Positions 1-14,100 of a DNA stretch of 64,000 nucleotides are shown here, piece by piece. Position numbers and translations under genes: made by a program. Source of the stretch: Paracentrotus lividus (lineage: Eukaryota > Echinodermata > Echinoidea > Camarodonta > Echinidae). The notes beneath the pieces are model-generated. The model did not search any database. It was not told the origin of the DNA and worked only from the letters and a program-made list of their open reading frames with translations. Every line of letters begins with the position of its first letter. Within the stretch, counting starts at the first letter, position 1. The stretch is from the NCBI GenBank assembly GCA_940671915.1, contig CALNVZ010003433.1:21701829-21765828 (forward strand). Direction: 5' to 3'.

Positions 1-48
1 TCAAGGCCTCAAGCCTCTCGTTGTATCAAGAGTGGCCTGTAATCTTAA

Positions 49-546
49 AGGGGAAGTTCACCCTAGAATTTTATTGGTCTTAAAAAATGCAGAAAAATAA
101 AAGAAAAATATGAGTGAAGGTTTGGAGAAAATCGACCAAAAAATGATAAAGTTATGACTATTCAAAGTTTTGATTCTGTGACGTCACATGCGAGCAGATC
201 TCCTATGTGTTATGTAGTGTAAATTCCATAAAATGTCATTTTTTTTCAGAAGAAATCAATTATGTCACCTGTGCCGTAGATATACCATCAAACATATGTT
301 CATATACATGACTATATCAAATTCACCCATTCCTTTATCAAGAACCATGACATAAACGACACATTTATGGAATTTAGATACACAACCAATGGTAGAGCTG
401 CTCGCACGTGACGTCACAGAATCAAAACTTTAATTATTCATAACTTTGCTATTTTTTGGTCGATTTTCTTCAAACTTTCACTAATATTTTTCTATTATTT
501 TTCTTCATTTTTCAAGACCAATAAAATTCCAGGGTGAACTTCCCCT
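49..546. mobile_element. TTAA-flanked MITE, 498 bp
   Basis: Long inverted repeats begin AGGGGAAGTTCACCC and end GGGTGAACTTCCCCT, flanked by TTAA at 45-48 and 547-550. Similarity continues inward about 170 bp per arm, including TGACGTCAC. TTAA duplication fits Kolobok or piggyBac; the AGGG end favours Kolobok-type. No transposase. Confidence 0.88.
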
Positions 547-3500
547 TTAATAAAACCACATGCAACCGTACAGAGGAACATCGTCAGAAAGAACCATTAG
601 AAAACAGCTTGGTCCAAAGGGCGATTCCACAAGTTTTTGTTTCTTTGCTTTTTCTTTTATTTCTGTGTCCCATACACACAGTAGTGTTCTATTTTTCATT
701 TTTATCAAACGGAACAGGATGTGTGTCCCAATCAAGTTAAGTCTTGATTCTTGTACCCCTCCTAGTACTACTTGAAGATCACCGTCAATTACAAAAATAT
801 TTGTTCGTTTCCATGTTCAAAAGAGATCAAAGGTAAAAATATCCTGTAGGACACAACATGGAATCGCCCCAAATATGTCCATTACGAGGTTCCACTGTAC
901 ATGCATGTACAGTCTGTGTAAAAAAAAAATGGTACAGTCGGGAAAAAATTACCGACTTAAAGCCAAAAGATTCTTCTTGCTGATGCACTTTGTTTTGTAT
1001 AATTTACATTTGTAAAACAAAAGTTATGCTAAATTTTGTGCGGTGATGAGCTAATCGAAATTGCACACATCTATAGTTTCGGTGCGCTGAATTCATGGCT
1101 ATTATGTGCGAAACCAATAGAAAAGCATGAGCAAAGTTCATTTTTCTTGATGATAGAAAACTTGTCATATCTCAAGATCTCTACAGCACCAAATAGGACG
1201 AAAAAAAAATTGCAGAAGAAAGCCTGATTTTCCTTCATGGAAATATCACACACTTAGAATGTGATCAATTTTCATACTTAAAAAAATGTTTTCCACTTGT
1301 ACCATTTTATTTGACACAGACTGTAGAGTAAAACGTTTAAATCATCAACATGCAAACCACTCTCGATGCTATCGTCACAACTGTTCATGCAATTTGCTGC
1401 TGCTGGCCAACTCCTAAAATTCCTTGCATTCCAACATCGCTGAACAAAGAGTATGGCCAACTTGCTTGAGGGTGCCGGACATAAGGATTTTCTGTGAAAT
1501 TTGAAGCACACCTGACACAAGACTGGTGCACGACCAGTTGTGACGATTCCAGAAGTCATACATGCATACACAGGTTCCACACATAAACAATCACAATATT
1601 CAAAGATGTATGTTTTTGTATTTGCAATTTGTGAAGGAATACAGTGAAATCTTGATGCATGTGTGCATCTATGAAACGTATACATACAATTTTTTTTCTT
1701 CAGGTGCGGTTTCATGAAAATTGCACTTGTTTTATGCACCATGGCTTCACTTTATATCACTGAGTGGATGTGTGTAATGATGATGAATGTAGATTGTGTA
1801 TAACATGTAGCATATTTTTATTAAAACAATAACTATGGAGAGTTTTATTACGGAGATGCTTTGAACTAATCGATCCCTGCCCTAAATCTTTAATACCTGT
1901 AATTAAATAGGTTTATACTATATTAAAGTTATTCTAAGGGTCCCCAAAACATATAGTTTAAGATTTGGTTTATAGATATTAAAATTATACAATTTATTAA
2001 AAAATAAATGAATAAATATAAACCCTAGAAAGAGATATTTAAAGTCTTCTCGCAAATTACCTTATCCCATGGAACTAACAAAAAGGGGATATAATTATAT
2101 TTCACAAAGAAAAAACTATGGTTATTTTAAACTTGTAACACCTCAGGTATTCCCTTTTTTAAATTTGTGAAAGAAAAGCAACCATAGTTTCATATTCATA
2201 CACTCCAAACACAAACGTTCAAAGAAACAACTGTCTTCAGAGCACAAGTTTCACGTTTTCATTTTTTTTTTCTTCATTTTTTTCACTTTTGTATAAAAAA
2301 TTGATAAGAAAAAAAAAATCAGTCAATAAAAAATAACATAAAATTTCGGGCAGTCGCATTGTTTGGTAAATTGCATCAAAATTCAGTATACAGTGCACGA
2401 CCCTTTCACATAAATACTGGAATGTGGTGAACGATTCCTTCAACCAAAATTCCCACACATCATGTACACAATATAATCACTACAAGAAATGTATTATTGA
2501 TTTCAATTTGTAAGGGGATATGAGTATTAATATTTATAATTATTTTCATGGGTAGTTAGTTTTAAATGATTTTGTATTAAATTTTAACTTATGTTTAACT
2601 TTAAATTAAAACACAAAACTGAAGAGATTTAAACACTAGCCTTTACAGGACTTGGGTTTTAAAATGCCAATAGGAATGGAATTTTATTTTAACCAATTAA
2701 ACTCAAGGCAAAAAAGACTACATAAAATAAATGGAAGTTACATGAGAAAGGCCAAGCCACTAGATAGGAAAAATGACAAATACAAAGCTTTATAATTGCG
2801 AGAAAAATATGACATACATTAACAAGGCATTGATTGATAAATTTGAAACACACCAGGGCAAAAACAGAACAGATAAAGGGGGTAAATTCTCGGTTAAATT
2901 ATATTACAATTGGTCATGAAAGGATCACAATCAAACTTGCTGATCCTTTTATTTTTTTGCTTCATCTTCTGTTGATTTCATTGGAAGAGAAATGCAAATA
3001 AAAAATGATTTCCAGAATATCACTGCGTGATTCATATGCACATTCAGAAACATTTCATGTCGCAGATAATTTTTTTTTTTGTCTTTTTCTTTTTCTCAAA
3101 AATGGTTTGATTTTGCTTTGGTACAGATGAGCTAATTATACATTTCATCCACGTCCTCCCCCAAGTCCACATTCAAGAGTTTCACTCGGACAAAAAACAA
3201 GTCTAATATTTGTTGAAGCAAGATTCTTTGTTGCACTCCTTTCAGAAAGACACGGGTGCATGAGTTGTCCTAGTGAAACTCTGAAGCCTTTTCCATTGAT
3301 AAACCATGCCTCACGGAAGATAACATGTACAGCAATTCCACAAATTCAGTCGCCAGTACACTCCTCGATTCCTAAACCTGCCCCTAATTTTCTTTTCTTT
3401 TCTGTACAATTTTTGTTTTCCATTTTTTTTTTGTAGGGGCAAGTGTTGACTCCACAGGAGTGTCCGTCGTTAATCTGAGGATGACAAAAGAAAGATAGGA

Positions 3501-6350
3501 AAAGCAAATTAGTGATAAGAATCTTGTAAATGCATACAATGGTATTAATAAAGACACAAAAGAAAAAGCAAAATATTAACAAATTTTACATCTTTAGCAA
3601 TTCAAAGCAGCAGCACAACCACAAGGCAAAAATCAAGAGTTAATTTACAAACTTGCAAACTGAAAAGATAAATGAAAATAAAAGATGTTGCAAATGAGAG
3701 TATGGTGCAATGAAGGAGAAGGGGTTGGAGAGCAGGAGAGACAGAAGGAAAGATGAACACTGCTCATGTGTGAACAAATGGTGGCCAAAATGTTTTTCTA
3801 TTACATCACACCAAAAAAGCATGTGACTAAAAAGGAGAGGCTCTACATGGTGACCACTTCAAAGACACTAAAATTTATGGAATAGTGAGTTATGTTTGTG
3901 TGTGTGTGTGGAGGAACTATGAACACGAACACCTAAATCTTTTCTTCTTTTGAGAGACTGGTAAGGATATATTTAAATACCTGTTCATGGGTCCCCCTTC
4001 CTGGCCTTAAAACACGTCTTTAGCGAGTGTAGGGGTGGTGGGCGCCGCCGCCCCCACGTCGATTTACTGGGGCTTTGCCAGTCCCTGATTGTTCTGTAGA
4101 TAGGGAAAAATTACAAACGTCCCTTCTGAGTAACAAGTTATTTGACAAGGTAAAATCTTTAACTCTCTGACGTGAATCGATTAATATCCTATCTACCGAT
4201 GTTATTCTATGTGGGGTACTGTTTTAGGCAGGTCCGGAAACAAGGGCCAGAGTGAGGATATGGCAAGGAAACATACAGAACGTTCAATAGACGGGGTATA
4301 ATGAGCCCTATTGCGATGTGAGGGGTCCATGACAGGGTAGTACGTAATGCTGGAGCAGCTAAACCCACATAGCTAGTCCTTCTTAAGTGCAGCAAGATCT
4401 TGCATGGCCACAATACCCTAGCAAAAAAAAAGAGCCCTTTGATTTAGGCAATACCATAAAAAATAAACCCCAAAATAAAAAAATAAAAAATCCTAAAAAA
4501 TTTGAAAAAAATAAATAAATGTCTCTGGCACCACCACCTTCAGTGGCAGAGACGCGATTACCATTTTGCCCTCACATGTTCAGTGTTCGTCGGACGGTGG
4601 GTGACGCCAACAGTCATTTCACCTAGACATTTAGAATCATTTTCTTTATCCAAAAGCAATAAAGGAGGAGAAGGATAGAAAACCTTGAAAAGATGGTACC
4701 ACAAGAAGAAAAGGGATATTTTGCAACATGTTTCATTTCTTGGGGATTCAAGGGAAGGGTAGTTGCATACAAAAGTTCCATGGTTCGCTTTTTTTCTTAA
4801 ATGGAAAAAAGAGGAGTATTTGTGAGCCATGCAAGATACGATTGCAAGAACTACAGCAGACAAGCAAAGGAAAGCTTTTTTTGTTTCATGCATTAAATTT
4901 GAGCCTACAAATAAATAGCAAATCACAAATGGATAAAATAAAAACATCTAAAAACATGATATAAAAGTGACACATTCCTAAAACAGTCAATGTTTAGAAT
5001 CTGTGCTAAGAACCAAAATTACTTGAAAAAGATGTCCATGATTTGAAACTCTCAAAAGAATTTCCCCCTCATAACCCCAGTTTTTTTAATGTAAAAAGAT
5101 AAGTTACATGTATGGATCAGCAAATGTTCGGTTTAACCGATTCTAATTTGTTAGTTATGAATATTCTGCAGTGTATGTACATGTACTTCAAATGGTTATT
5201 TTCAACCTCCCACATTATAAGTTAAAATTTCCACTGCCATTTCTTGGCAAATGTGAACTTGCATTGAATGGAATAAAAGCACAGAAGTAATCTAGAGTGC
5301 TCTTTAGCAAAAGATCGACTTCTCCCCCCCCCCCCAAAAAAAAAAAACAATAAAAAAGAAAATGACTAAAAATATTCCCTGAAAATTTCTGCACTGTTTG
5401 GTTTTTATCTAGTTCCATCACTTTTGTTTCAATTGATATCCCAACAATTAATCCCTTTAGTTTCCATGCCTTTTCGTCACAGGCAAATTGTTAGCAAATG
5501 TACAAAAATATGAGATTTAGTTCAAAATACAGTATTTCTTTTGGTAGAATCTAAATAGGCTCATGCATCATAACTAGCATTAACACGCCATCCAACATCA
5601 CATATACATGCAGATTTGTTGAATATTGCATCACATTATCACTCATGACTGTCCACATTTACTTTTCATTCAGTGATACAAAGGCATGCTTTCCACAATG
5701 AATTAAAATAACTGGATAAACATTACAAACAATGCTGATATTACCGATCACTTTTAGTATGTAATCAGCTATGGAGTACATTATCTATCTACATAGCGTT
5801 CAGCAATCCTAATTTTTTTTTCATCATTCTTCATCATGAAATCAAATTATACAAGTATAATTCATTGTTATGTGTAAGAATGTCTATTAAGAACTACTAT
5901 TCTCTGGAGACTTACCTTGACTAACATTTTTCAAAAACAATATTTCATATCAATAGTAAAGACACTATTCAATCCAACTAGCAAATTTAAATGGAAATTA
6001 CATGTCAAATCAACCAAAAATTCTGAAAATTTAATCCCAATAATTTTCAATCCTGAGGAAACTTGGCCAACAAACGTACTGCAACAAATATCAATTTAGG
6101 GTCAATTCGGTTAGGGGTTGGGAGACGAAGCCCATCAATTTTTGATTGAAATTTGTCTACTTTTGCACCCTTGCATCTCAAGAACTACCAGGAAATCATT
6201 CACTAGATATTGATCACGTGTACCCATTTGGAGATTTGACATGAAATATCCTTTCATCTCTTCAAACTAAAGCCAATCTTTGTTACAAACACCTTTATGG
6301 ATACAGAAGATAGGAAGACAGGGTAGTACATTGGCTTGTCAACAACCTTT
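547..6350. other. no coding exon seen; downstream of hnRNP stop
   Basis: AT-rich DNA beyond the hnRNP stop. It may include a long 3' untranslated region near 6350 but no polyadenylation site could be fixed. A GC-richer patch (about 4020-4400) and a 17-bp-stem hairpin (3177-3281) are the only structures noted. Short open frames here have no codon or domain support. Confidence 0.5.
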
Positions 6351-6604
6351 TCATTTACCATATCCACCGTTGTAGCCGCCACCGCCGTATCCTCCACTGC
6401 CTTGTCCGTAGCCTCCGTATCCACCACCACCGCTGTAGTCTCCATATCCACCGTAGCCTCCTCCACCTCCTTGGTTGTAGCCTCCTTGGTCGTATGAGCC
6501 ATAAGAGCCATAGCTTTGGTAGCCAGCCTGTCCGCCACCATATCCACCTCCGTATCCGCCACCGTAGCCTCCGCCACCGCCGCTGTATCCGCCACCATAG
6601 AAGC
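6351..6604 (-). CDS. hnRNP terminal coding exon (Gly/Tyr-rich tail)
   Basis: Residues 256-339, then TGA at 6353-6351. Dense GGY/GGGY repeats with a few Gln, Ser and Asp residues, a prion-like low-complexity domain. Because the codons are near-repetitive, two other frames also stay open here; they are shadows. I did not fix a polyadenylation site. Confidence 0.93.
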
Positions 6605-8136
6605 CTACAAGTAGGAGAGAGGAGAGAGAGGGAGAAGGTATTTAGGAGTGAGTGACAGGAACAGGGATGCAAACTATCAGAGAGCCTAAAGAAAATGAGT
6701 CTGAACTGTCCTAAAAGATAATTGCCTTGCCTGAAAAATTGAGCATCCTAGCTTTCCTTGACTTTTAAAATTCTATTGGGACTTCAGTAATATTAGCTTT
6801 GAGTTTGACCCACAATTTTTTTATTAAACTAATGAAGAGTTAAAACTAACAAATATGAAGAGATGATATGAGGAAGAGAGCTTTGACTCTGATCAGTCAA
6901 CTAAATGCAAGTTGATTTAGGCAAGGTTGATTGCATAAGAAGGAATATGTAACAAACCTTTTTTTTATGCATGGATAAACAGAATAACAGAGCAAAATTT
7001 TCAAAAAAAAAATTTAGAATGATCTCTGCTTACCTGGGTCTTCATAGCCACCATAGCTTCCATATCCACCCCTATACCCGGGACCATATCCTACAGGCAA
7101 ATGAAATCAAAGTTTAATTGAGCAATTAACCTCTCATCTCTTAATTTATTTATCTACAGTTCAGGAGTACATAGATGGAGCCAGGATTCAATATAGTAGA
7201 AACTCGTAATAACGAGATCAGTTATAACAGAGTCTCTGATTGAACGAGATATAACAAAGAAATTTCTGTGTTCCCAAGGACCTCGTTATAACGGGTTTCT
7301 ACCTTACTGACATAAAGCACTATTCAAGATAGAAGAGGTATATTACAGAAGACCATGAGGTAAGAGCTGAAATTTCAATTTCCATGGTCCACATATTTGC
7401 CCCACACGAAATTATTGTAAAATTACAGTAAAATCAACACAATACCAACAACATTTGATGCCAATCGCAAAATTTGCACGTCAACTTTAAAATGAATATT
7501 AATCTTCATGACAGAGACTGGCCCTAGGTGGATTGGTAATGTTTTAGCGTTAAATTGATTCACAACCAGTTGAACTAAACATTATAGGTGGTATCTCATC
7601 CGCGGAGACATCACAAAGACTTCCGCAATGGATAAGTCGAATAGGCCTCTGAAGTCTCGGAGACATGACGGATAAGTCTCCGAAATGTCTCTGTGACTGG
7701 AAAAATCTCTAGATAAGAACATCATTCAATTTCCTTAACGCTGAGATTCAGATGTCTCCGAGACAGAAATGCAAAATAGTCTCAGACTTGTGTCATGGCA
7801 GGTGAGATACCACCATAATGCAGTCCATTGTGACAGCCTGTGTGCAGTGCAGAATGCAGACACTTTAATTTAGCAAACTATAATTATCTATGAATAACAA
7901 GGCAGGTTGTACACAGGCATGAGACAGAGAAATTTCAAAAAAAGAGGAAAATTGCTACCAGTGAGGGAGCGGAGCGACCGAACTTCCTGGGGGTGGGTTC
8001 GGAAAATTTTGAAATTTTAGATAGAAAATTCATGATTTCTTCGGCTGCAACTTCGTCAAATCAACACAGTGAGAGTGGAAAATATTTCCAGAATACACAA
8101 TGAAAATACCGCCGAAATCACCTCCGCTATGAAAAT

Positions 8137-8184
<48 letters not shown>

Positions 8185-11100
8185 TATATTTTTTTTTTTT
8201 AGATTTTTTTTAGATTTTTTTTTTTTTTTTGAATTTCAAAATCCGCGGAAATCCGCGGAGAAAAATCATGCCTGTGTACATGAAACGGTTCATATCCACT
8301 TGGTCTAACAGCAGTTGGTCTAAATCTCCCATTTGTCTAATACCAAATGGGCTAGACCTTCTTGGTAAAATTTGCAATTGGTCTAATACATACTTGGTCC
8401 AATGACCTCTCGGTCAAACTGCCAATTTGTCTAATAGCAAAATGGTCTACTTCAATATTTGGTCTTTTACTAGTTTGTTACTGCAATTGACCAAGTGGTA
8501 ATAGACCAAGCGGACATTACATGAACTGGACAAAATAGGAATTCAACGAAATGGTAAATAGGCGAAGTGGCCCTTAGAGTATAAGGTAATTCAATCAACT
8601 GGTTGTAGACGAAATGGAATACGACCTTGTGGGATGAGACCAAACGGAAATTGGTCAAAGTGGGGTTAGACCAAATGGCGATTTACCCATGGAACTGATC
8701 TTACCTCCTCTGCCTCCTCTTCCTCCTCTTCCGCCCATCATACCTCCTCTCATCTTCTGTTGCTGTCTCTCTTCCCTCGATACCGCTTCGCTAACTTCAA
8801 CTTTCTGAGATCATAATAGTAGACAAAAGGGAAAAGAAGATTAGTTGAAGCCTTATGGTCCACTGCCATAATAAAAGTACAGAAACAAGATCTTGTTAGA
8901 TGTATAACATATCAATCAGTCTGGTGCAAATTTCAAACATTTGCCACTTTCCCATTGTTAAGTATATCATCACATCATGTAATGTGGAATGAGTGTTATG
9001 GATCGCATGATTGCTCTGCAGGCCCCCCTAAGAAAAATGATGAGCGCCATCGGCCTTGGCTGGCTTAGGTTCAACTTTTGGTGGTTATTCATACAGTAAG
9101 CTGTACTAATAAAGACAAGGACAGCAAACTCTTATTACTGTTAGAGTCACCAAAATTTGAGCAAGAATATGTTGTTTTAACAGGAAAAGACGCAAAATGT
9201 TTTTCTGACATTGCGGAAACAGATGTTTCTCACAACTGCAAATTCATTCACTACAGTTCGCAGCACTGTACAAAAAATTTGAGCCCCCAAATTACGTGGC
9301 TAAAATTCTGTTATTTTTTCTTCACGTTTTTGACATCTCTTGCCCGTTTTGAATTCTCAGAACAAAACATGCACTTGTGTTTGCAGGCAAGGGCACTTCA
9401 CAGACTTGGGCACCCCTACCATGAACATATTGTTGAAGTCTGACAAGAGAAAGAATATAACAACTTACCTTATTTGAGATGGTGTGAAATCTACTATTCT
9501 GAGCCTTCTGTGCTTCATCTGATGTTTCATACTTGACAAAGGCAAAGCCCAGCCTTCTACCAGTCGTCTTGTCTTCTGGAAATTCTGTTTCAACAACCTA
9601 GTAGGAGAACAAACGAAATTACAAATGTCAGAACAAGAATACAAGCCTTTTCATGGGGGAGGGGGAATCATAAAGGGGAATTTAAGACAAGGGTACCGTA
9701 AAGAATGAGGAATATGACGATATATTCTTTCTACCTGCGAAATTCGAAATTGTGTTTTATCATCTATGACCACATCTAAATGGAAAGCTGCAATGCTATT
9801 TTACTCCTGGTCGATTTCTTGCAAAGAGCAACACCACAGACTATCATGAGGATGACGTAGTGAGTTACCGCCCCCCCCCCCACAAAAAGAAAAAATATAT
9901 ATATATATATATATCTTATTCACTACAGTACTCCAACAGCAATGTTAGGCCTACTGCCACAACACATGCTCACTTGGAAAATAATAATAATAAAGCAAGA
10001 ACTACTAAAACATACAGTGTATTTTTCAAAATCACATCACATTGTAGTAATTCCACCATACAATATCAAAATTCTGAGCAAACCTCGCATGGGCTTTATC
10101 ATTTGTGATACGTCTTGTCGAAATGAGAGAGAAGTCGCAGATCAAAGATCCGAGTAAATCGACAAACTAATAACAAACTCAAAATTTTGAGGAAATTTTT
10201 TTTTTTAATTTTCTGGTTCTACCATGCTTCATGTTTGCTCTGTAAAAAAATGAGTGAAAATGATAACGGGAAAGTGGTAAAAAAGCAGTTTTTCGGCGAG
10301 TGTTTTTTTCGGTCATAATTTTTTTTCCCGGACATACAAGTGCGAGAACCGATCCACCGCTCATTCCTCCCTCTCCGTTTTGCTCCGCCCTTAGCACGCA
10401 TGGTTTGTTTATTGGACGTTCACCGTCATAGTGATGTGTGATTTCAACTGGCTCTTTGTTTTCGTTTTTGTGAGCGAATAGCGAACTAAACTCTCTTAGC
10501 TGCACTCAGAAATTTTGCGTGCGATGCCACACCTGCTTTGAATAAAGCGTTTCATCCGGGATAGCGGAGCAATGCAAACGAATGTCAAATCTAACAAATC
10601 GGGTGGGGGAGAGGGGGGGGGGTTATGTTGGGGAAAAAGCTACTTTTGCTTGACTTAGCTATCTCGATCCAAATGAATGTTAATTTCAGCATTTTATTTT
10701 AGGGGGCCGCGATATCTGTTGTCCTGATGGGAAATTAAACTCCCTATAAACAAATTTGGTTCATCAGGGAAACATAGAGCATACAAAAGAGGTGACGTGA
10801 TAATACTTCTGATACAAGTATTTAGGTTAAAGTCTTCTGCAGTTTATTTTACAAAGTAATGTTTAAGAAAGTAGCGTTTTTAACTAAACACGACGAAACA
10901 AAATACGATTTACTCTTAAAATAATTCATTTTAAAAATTATTAAATATCTTCTATTACTGGTAACAGTTTGATCAATAAAAGACAGAGATCGAGCAAATC
11001 ATTTACGTTTTTTTTTCATTGTCTTAAGCTAACCTAGCCACTCATAAAACGTGATCAGAGAAATTCCAAACATTCGTGAGACGCAAATATTTATTAAAAC

Positions 11101-14100
11101 ATTTTTGGAGGCTTATCTCTATCATATACTTATTCAAAGAATATAAACAAAATTCATAAGCCCCTGTACAAGAATAATTTAGTCTATAGACCATTATTAT
11201 GTTCAAAAATTCCAACAGAGTTCAGATCAAAATGACTCGCTTTATTATGAGTAGAGTATACGCGATTGACATTCAAAGAACGCACGCAAACATCGGAATA
11301 AAAACCCCAAAAGGTTTTTAAAATAGTTTTTGTTTTCTAAATAATTAGCGCCAGGATTTGGTAAACACTTTTCTTAAAAAGCGGACCTTTTCTTAAACAA
11401 TTAGAAGAGCAATGACAGTTTTTATTTATTTGACGAAGATATAAAACAACTGACCAAATTCAGCTTTTTTTTTTGGAGAAGATTGAATGTTATTTAGACA
11501 ACATCACCGTTTGCCTCGATCATGCGTGACGGACAAGTATTGTTCTCTGTATACCTGAATGCAGCCTCCTCATTGGTCAATCGTTTCACCTTTGTAACAA
11601 GTGGTTGCTAGGGCATTTCGGTGAGTACAACGGTGACAAAATGTTCTTATTTTTCTGGCGCGGGGTCAAACGGAAGGCAAACTTCGAAGACGTTTTTCTC
11701 TTGATTTTGATTTCCAAGAGCACAATTCTCCTCGCGTTCAGAGGCTAATATCTCCACTTCTATTTACTCTTTACAGTCGGGTTATATATCAAATTCAAGG
11801 CAATTAATCAGGGATCAATAATATCAAATAAAATGGATTTCGAAAATCGCGATTAGTCTCTCCTTTCGACGTGACGCATCACATTTGTTAAAAATTTCAA
11901 ATTTAGTCACCAACAGGTAATATTAATAAAAAGTATGACTTCATACTAAATCATGAACAAAGAAGCCCCTTAGGAGTGATTCTATTTAAAAGAGTTTTAT
12001 TCTTATGCTCACCGTTCCAAATTGGCTGAAGTAAGATTTGATATCGTCGTCTTTGAGATCTGAACCGATTCCACCGATGAAGATCTTTTTCTTCTTTTCT
12101 GGTTTCTTGAGTGGGTTGGCAGGCTTGGGGTCTATGGTCTTGTCATCTACTTTGTGTTCGGGCACATCTAGAACCTGTACATTAAAGAAGTGTGTCATAA
12201 ATCAAGTTGTACGTATGTAGAAGGGTCGTCACCCTGGCAAGGGTGTATTGTAATTAATATCACAACTTCTGCACTTACAAATCCAGTGAACCTTATCAGT
12301 ACACAATTTTTTTATTAAAAAAAAAAATGGGTAGTCACAAAAATATGTACCGCTTCATAGGATAATTACAGTCTACTCCCATTATGATAAGCATGAATAC
12401 GAGTTTTCCTGACACTTCTTCCAGTCCTAATATCAAACATGTGTAACATGTCTATTTTGTGCTGAGTATAACAAGATTGTCTTTAACAAAACAGTTGTTT
12501 TGATCTCATGCACCTGATACAATGGGAGTGGACTGTACTTCATGTATTTTTTTCTCAGAGTGAGGAATAAATATTATCAGGTATTGACTTGTATTGATTG
12601 CTCATCATAGTGGGAAGGAAAGAAGGATAAGAACAGAAAATGACAGAAAGAGAAAATATTATGCCTGAAGAATAGAGCGATTTCACATGACGTCACAAGC
12701 AGCCATGTTGGTAGGCAAACCAATAAGGTACTGGTGCACCAGACCGTAAAAACAATGGACATGTTTCTATTGTTTAGCCCATTAACATGGATGAATGATG
12801 ACGTCACTGGGAACGCTCTATATTTTCCATGCATTTTGAACCTATTAAAACAAAATACATTTGTATGAACAATGCACAGAGGAAAATATTTCTCAATAAT
12901 CAATGTCCCAGCTTCAGATGAGAAATATAACTTAATCATTAGGATTCCTGTCCAATATATCCCCACCCCTCCCCCCCCCCCCCCCCCCCCCCCCTCATTG
13001 GCAAAAGCCAAAATTAAGGGGTGTAGTAACATGTAATGCCTGAAGACAGACTGGGCAAGTCATATACACGTACAGTGTCCCCAACAATCAGTTGCACACT
13101 TAAAAAAAATTAAACAAGTATAAGGTTTGTAATAGAGTTTAACTTTGTACCTCAGCTCCCACACTTCAATTAATCTCCAAAAAAAGAATGCATGCTTTGA
13201 TCCTCAACTGAAGCATGGAGATACTAACTTAGTATCTCCATGACTGAAGCAACATTTTGATACCAGAACTACAGTTTCACTTTGTAACAAAGTAAAATTC
13301 TAAACCATGCTTCAGAATACGGCCTATTGGTTTCTACATGTACTCTATGTGACATACAGCTCTTCTGCTACTTACTTTTGTAACTGAATCTGCAGACTCG
13401 AAAAGGATGAATCCAAACCCTCTGGGTTTCTTTGTGACCTGGTCCTTCTTTATTTCACAGTCCTGAACAGTACCATAAGCTGAGAAGTATTGTTGAAGTG
13501 TCTCTGTAAAAAAGATGAATTGCATACATACATGTATTTCCTTTATTAGCAGAAATAGATCAATGCAATTGAATTTAATTTAATTCAAATAACAGAGGTT
13601 CTACAAAACATAGACTGAGGAAGGGGTAAAAAAATATTATAAATTAGGGCACATGACGTAGGGGGAGGGCAAAACAATATAATGTTGCTCTTACAGTCAC
13701 TAGGATTGCAATTTTGCTGTATGCCCCGACCTTAAAGACATTGGGTGACGATGACCCTAGACCGGGTTCACGATGTCCTTGTTCTTACAGACTTTTAACA
13801 TACATGTAGCAAGGTACACACTTACCTGGTGTTGTGTTCCAGGCAAGACCACCGACAAAGAGCTTCCTGCAAGGTCAGGGACAAAAGATACCGGTAAACA
13901 AAACTAAATTTACAAAAAAAAATATATATATATATATACAAATCATCTAATTACTATTAGACGATTGCAGTTTTAGTTACAATTTATCACTAAGTTTCTT
14001 CATTAAATTAATTTGTAATATGCAGATTGCGTTGGCCATCTGCTTACAAACGGGCAATATGATTACTTTTAAAATGAAGGGCAATCAGTAATGTCCAACA

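Noticed and set aside
6254..6672. Two extra open frames (Ala/Thr/Val-rich and Arg/Trp-rich) over the hnRNP tail exon
   Set aside because: They are shadows of the Gly/Tyr codon repeats; the GGY frame joins upstream exons and ends at a stop.
8069..8308. Poly-lysine open frame
   Set aside because: A poly-A tract inside a TA-flanked repeat.
9078..9443. 121-codon plus-strand open frame in an hnRNP intron
   Set aside because: No recognisable domain or signal; lies wholly within an intron of the opposite-strand gene.
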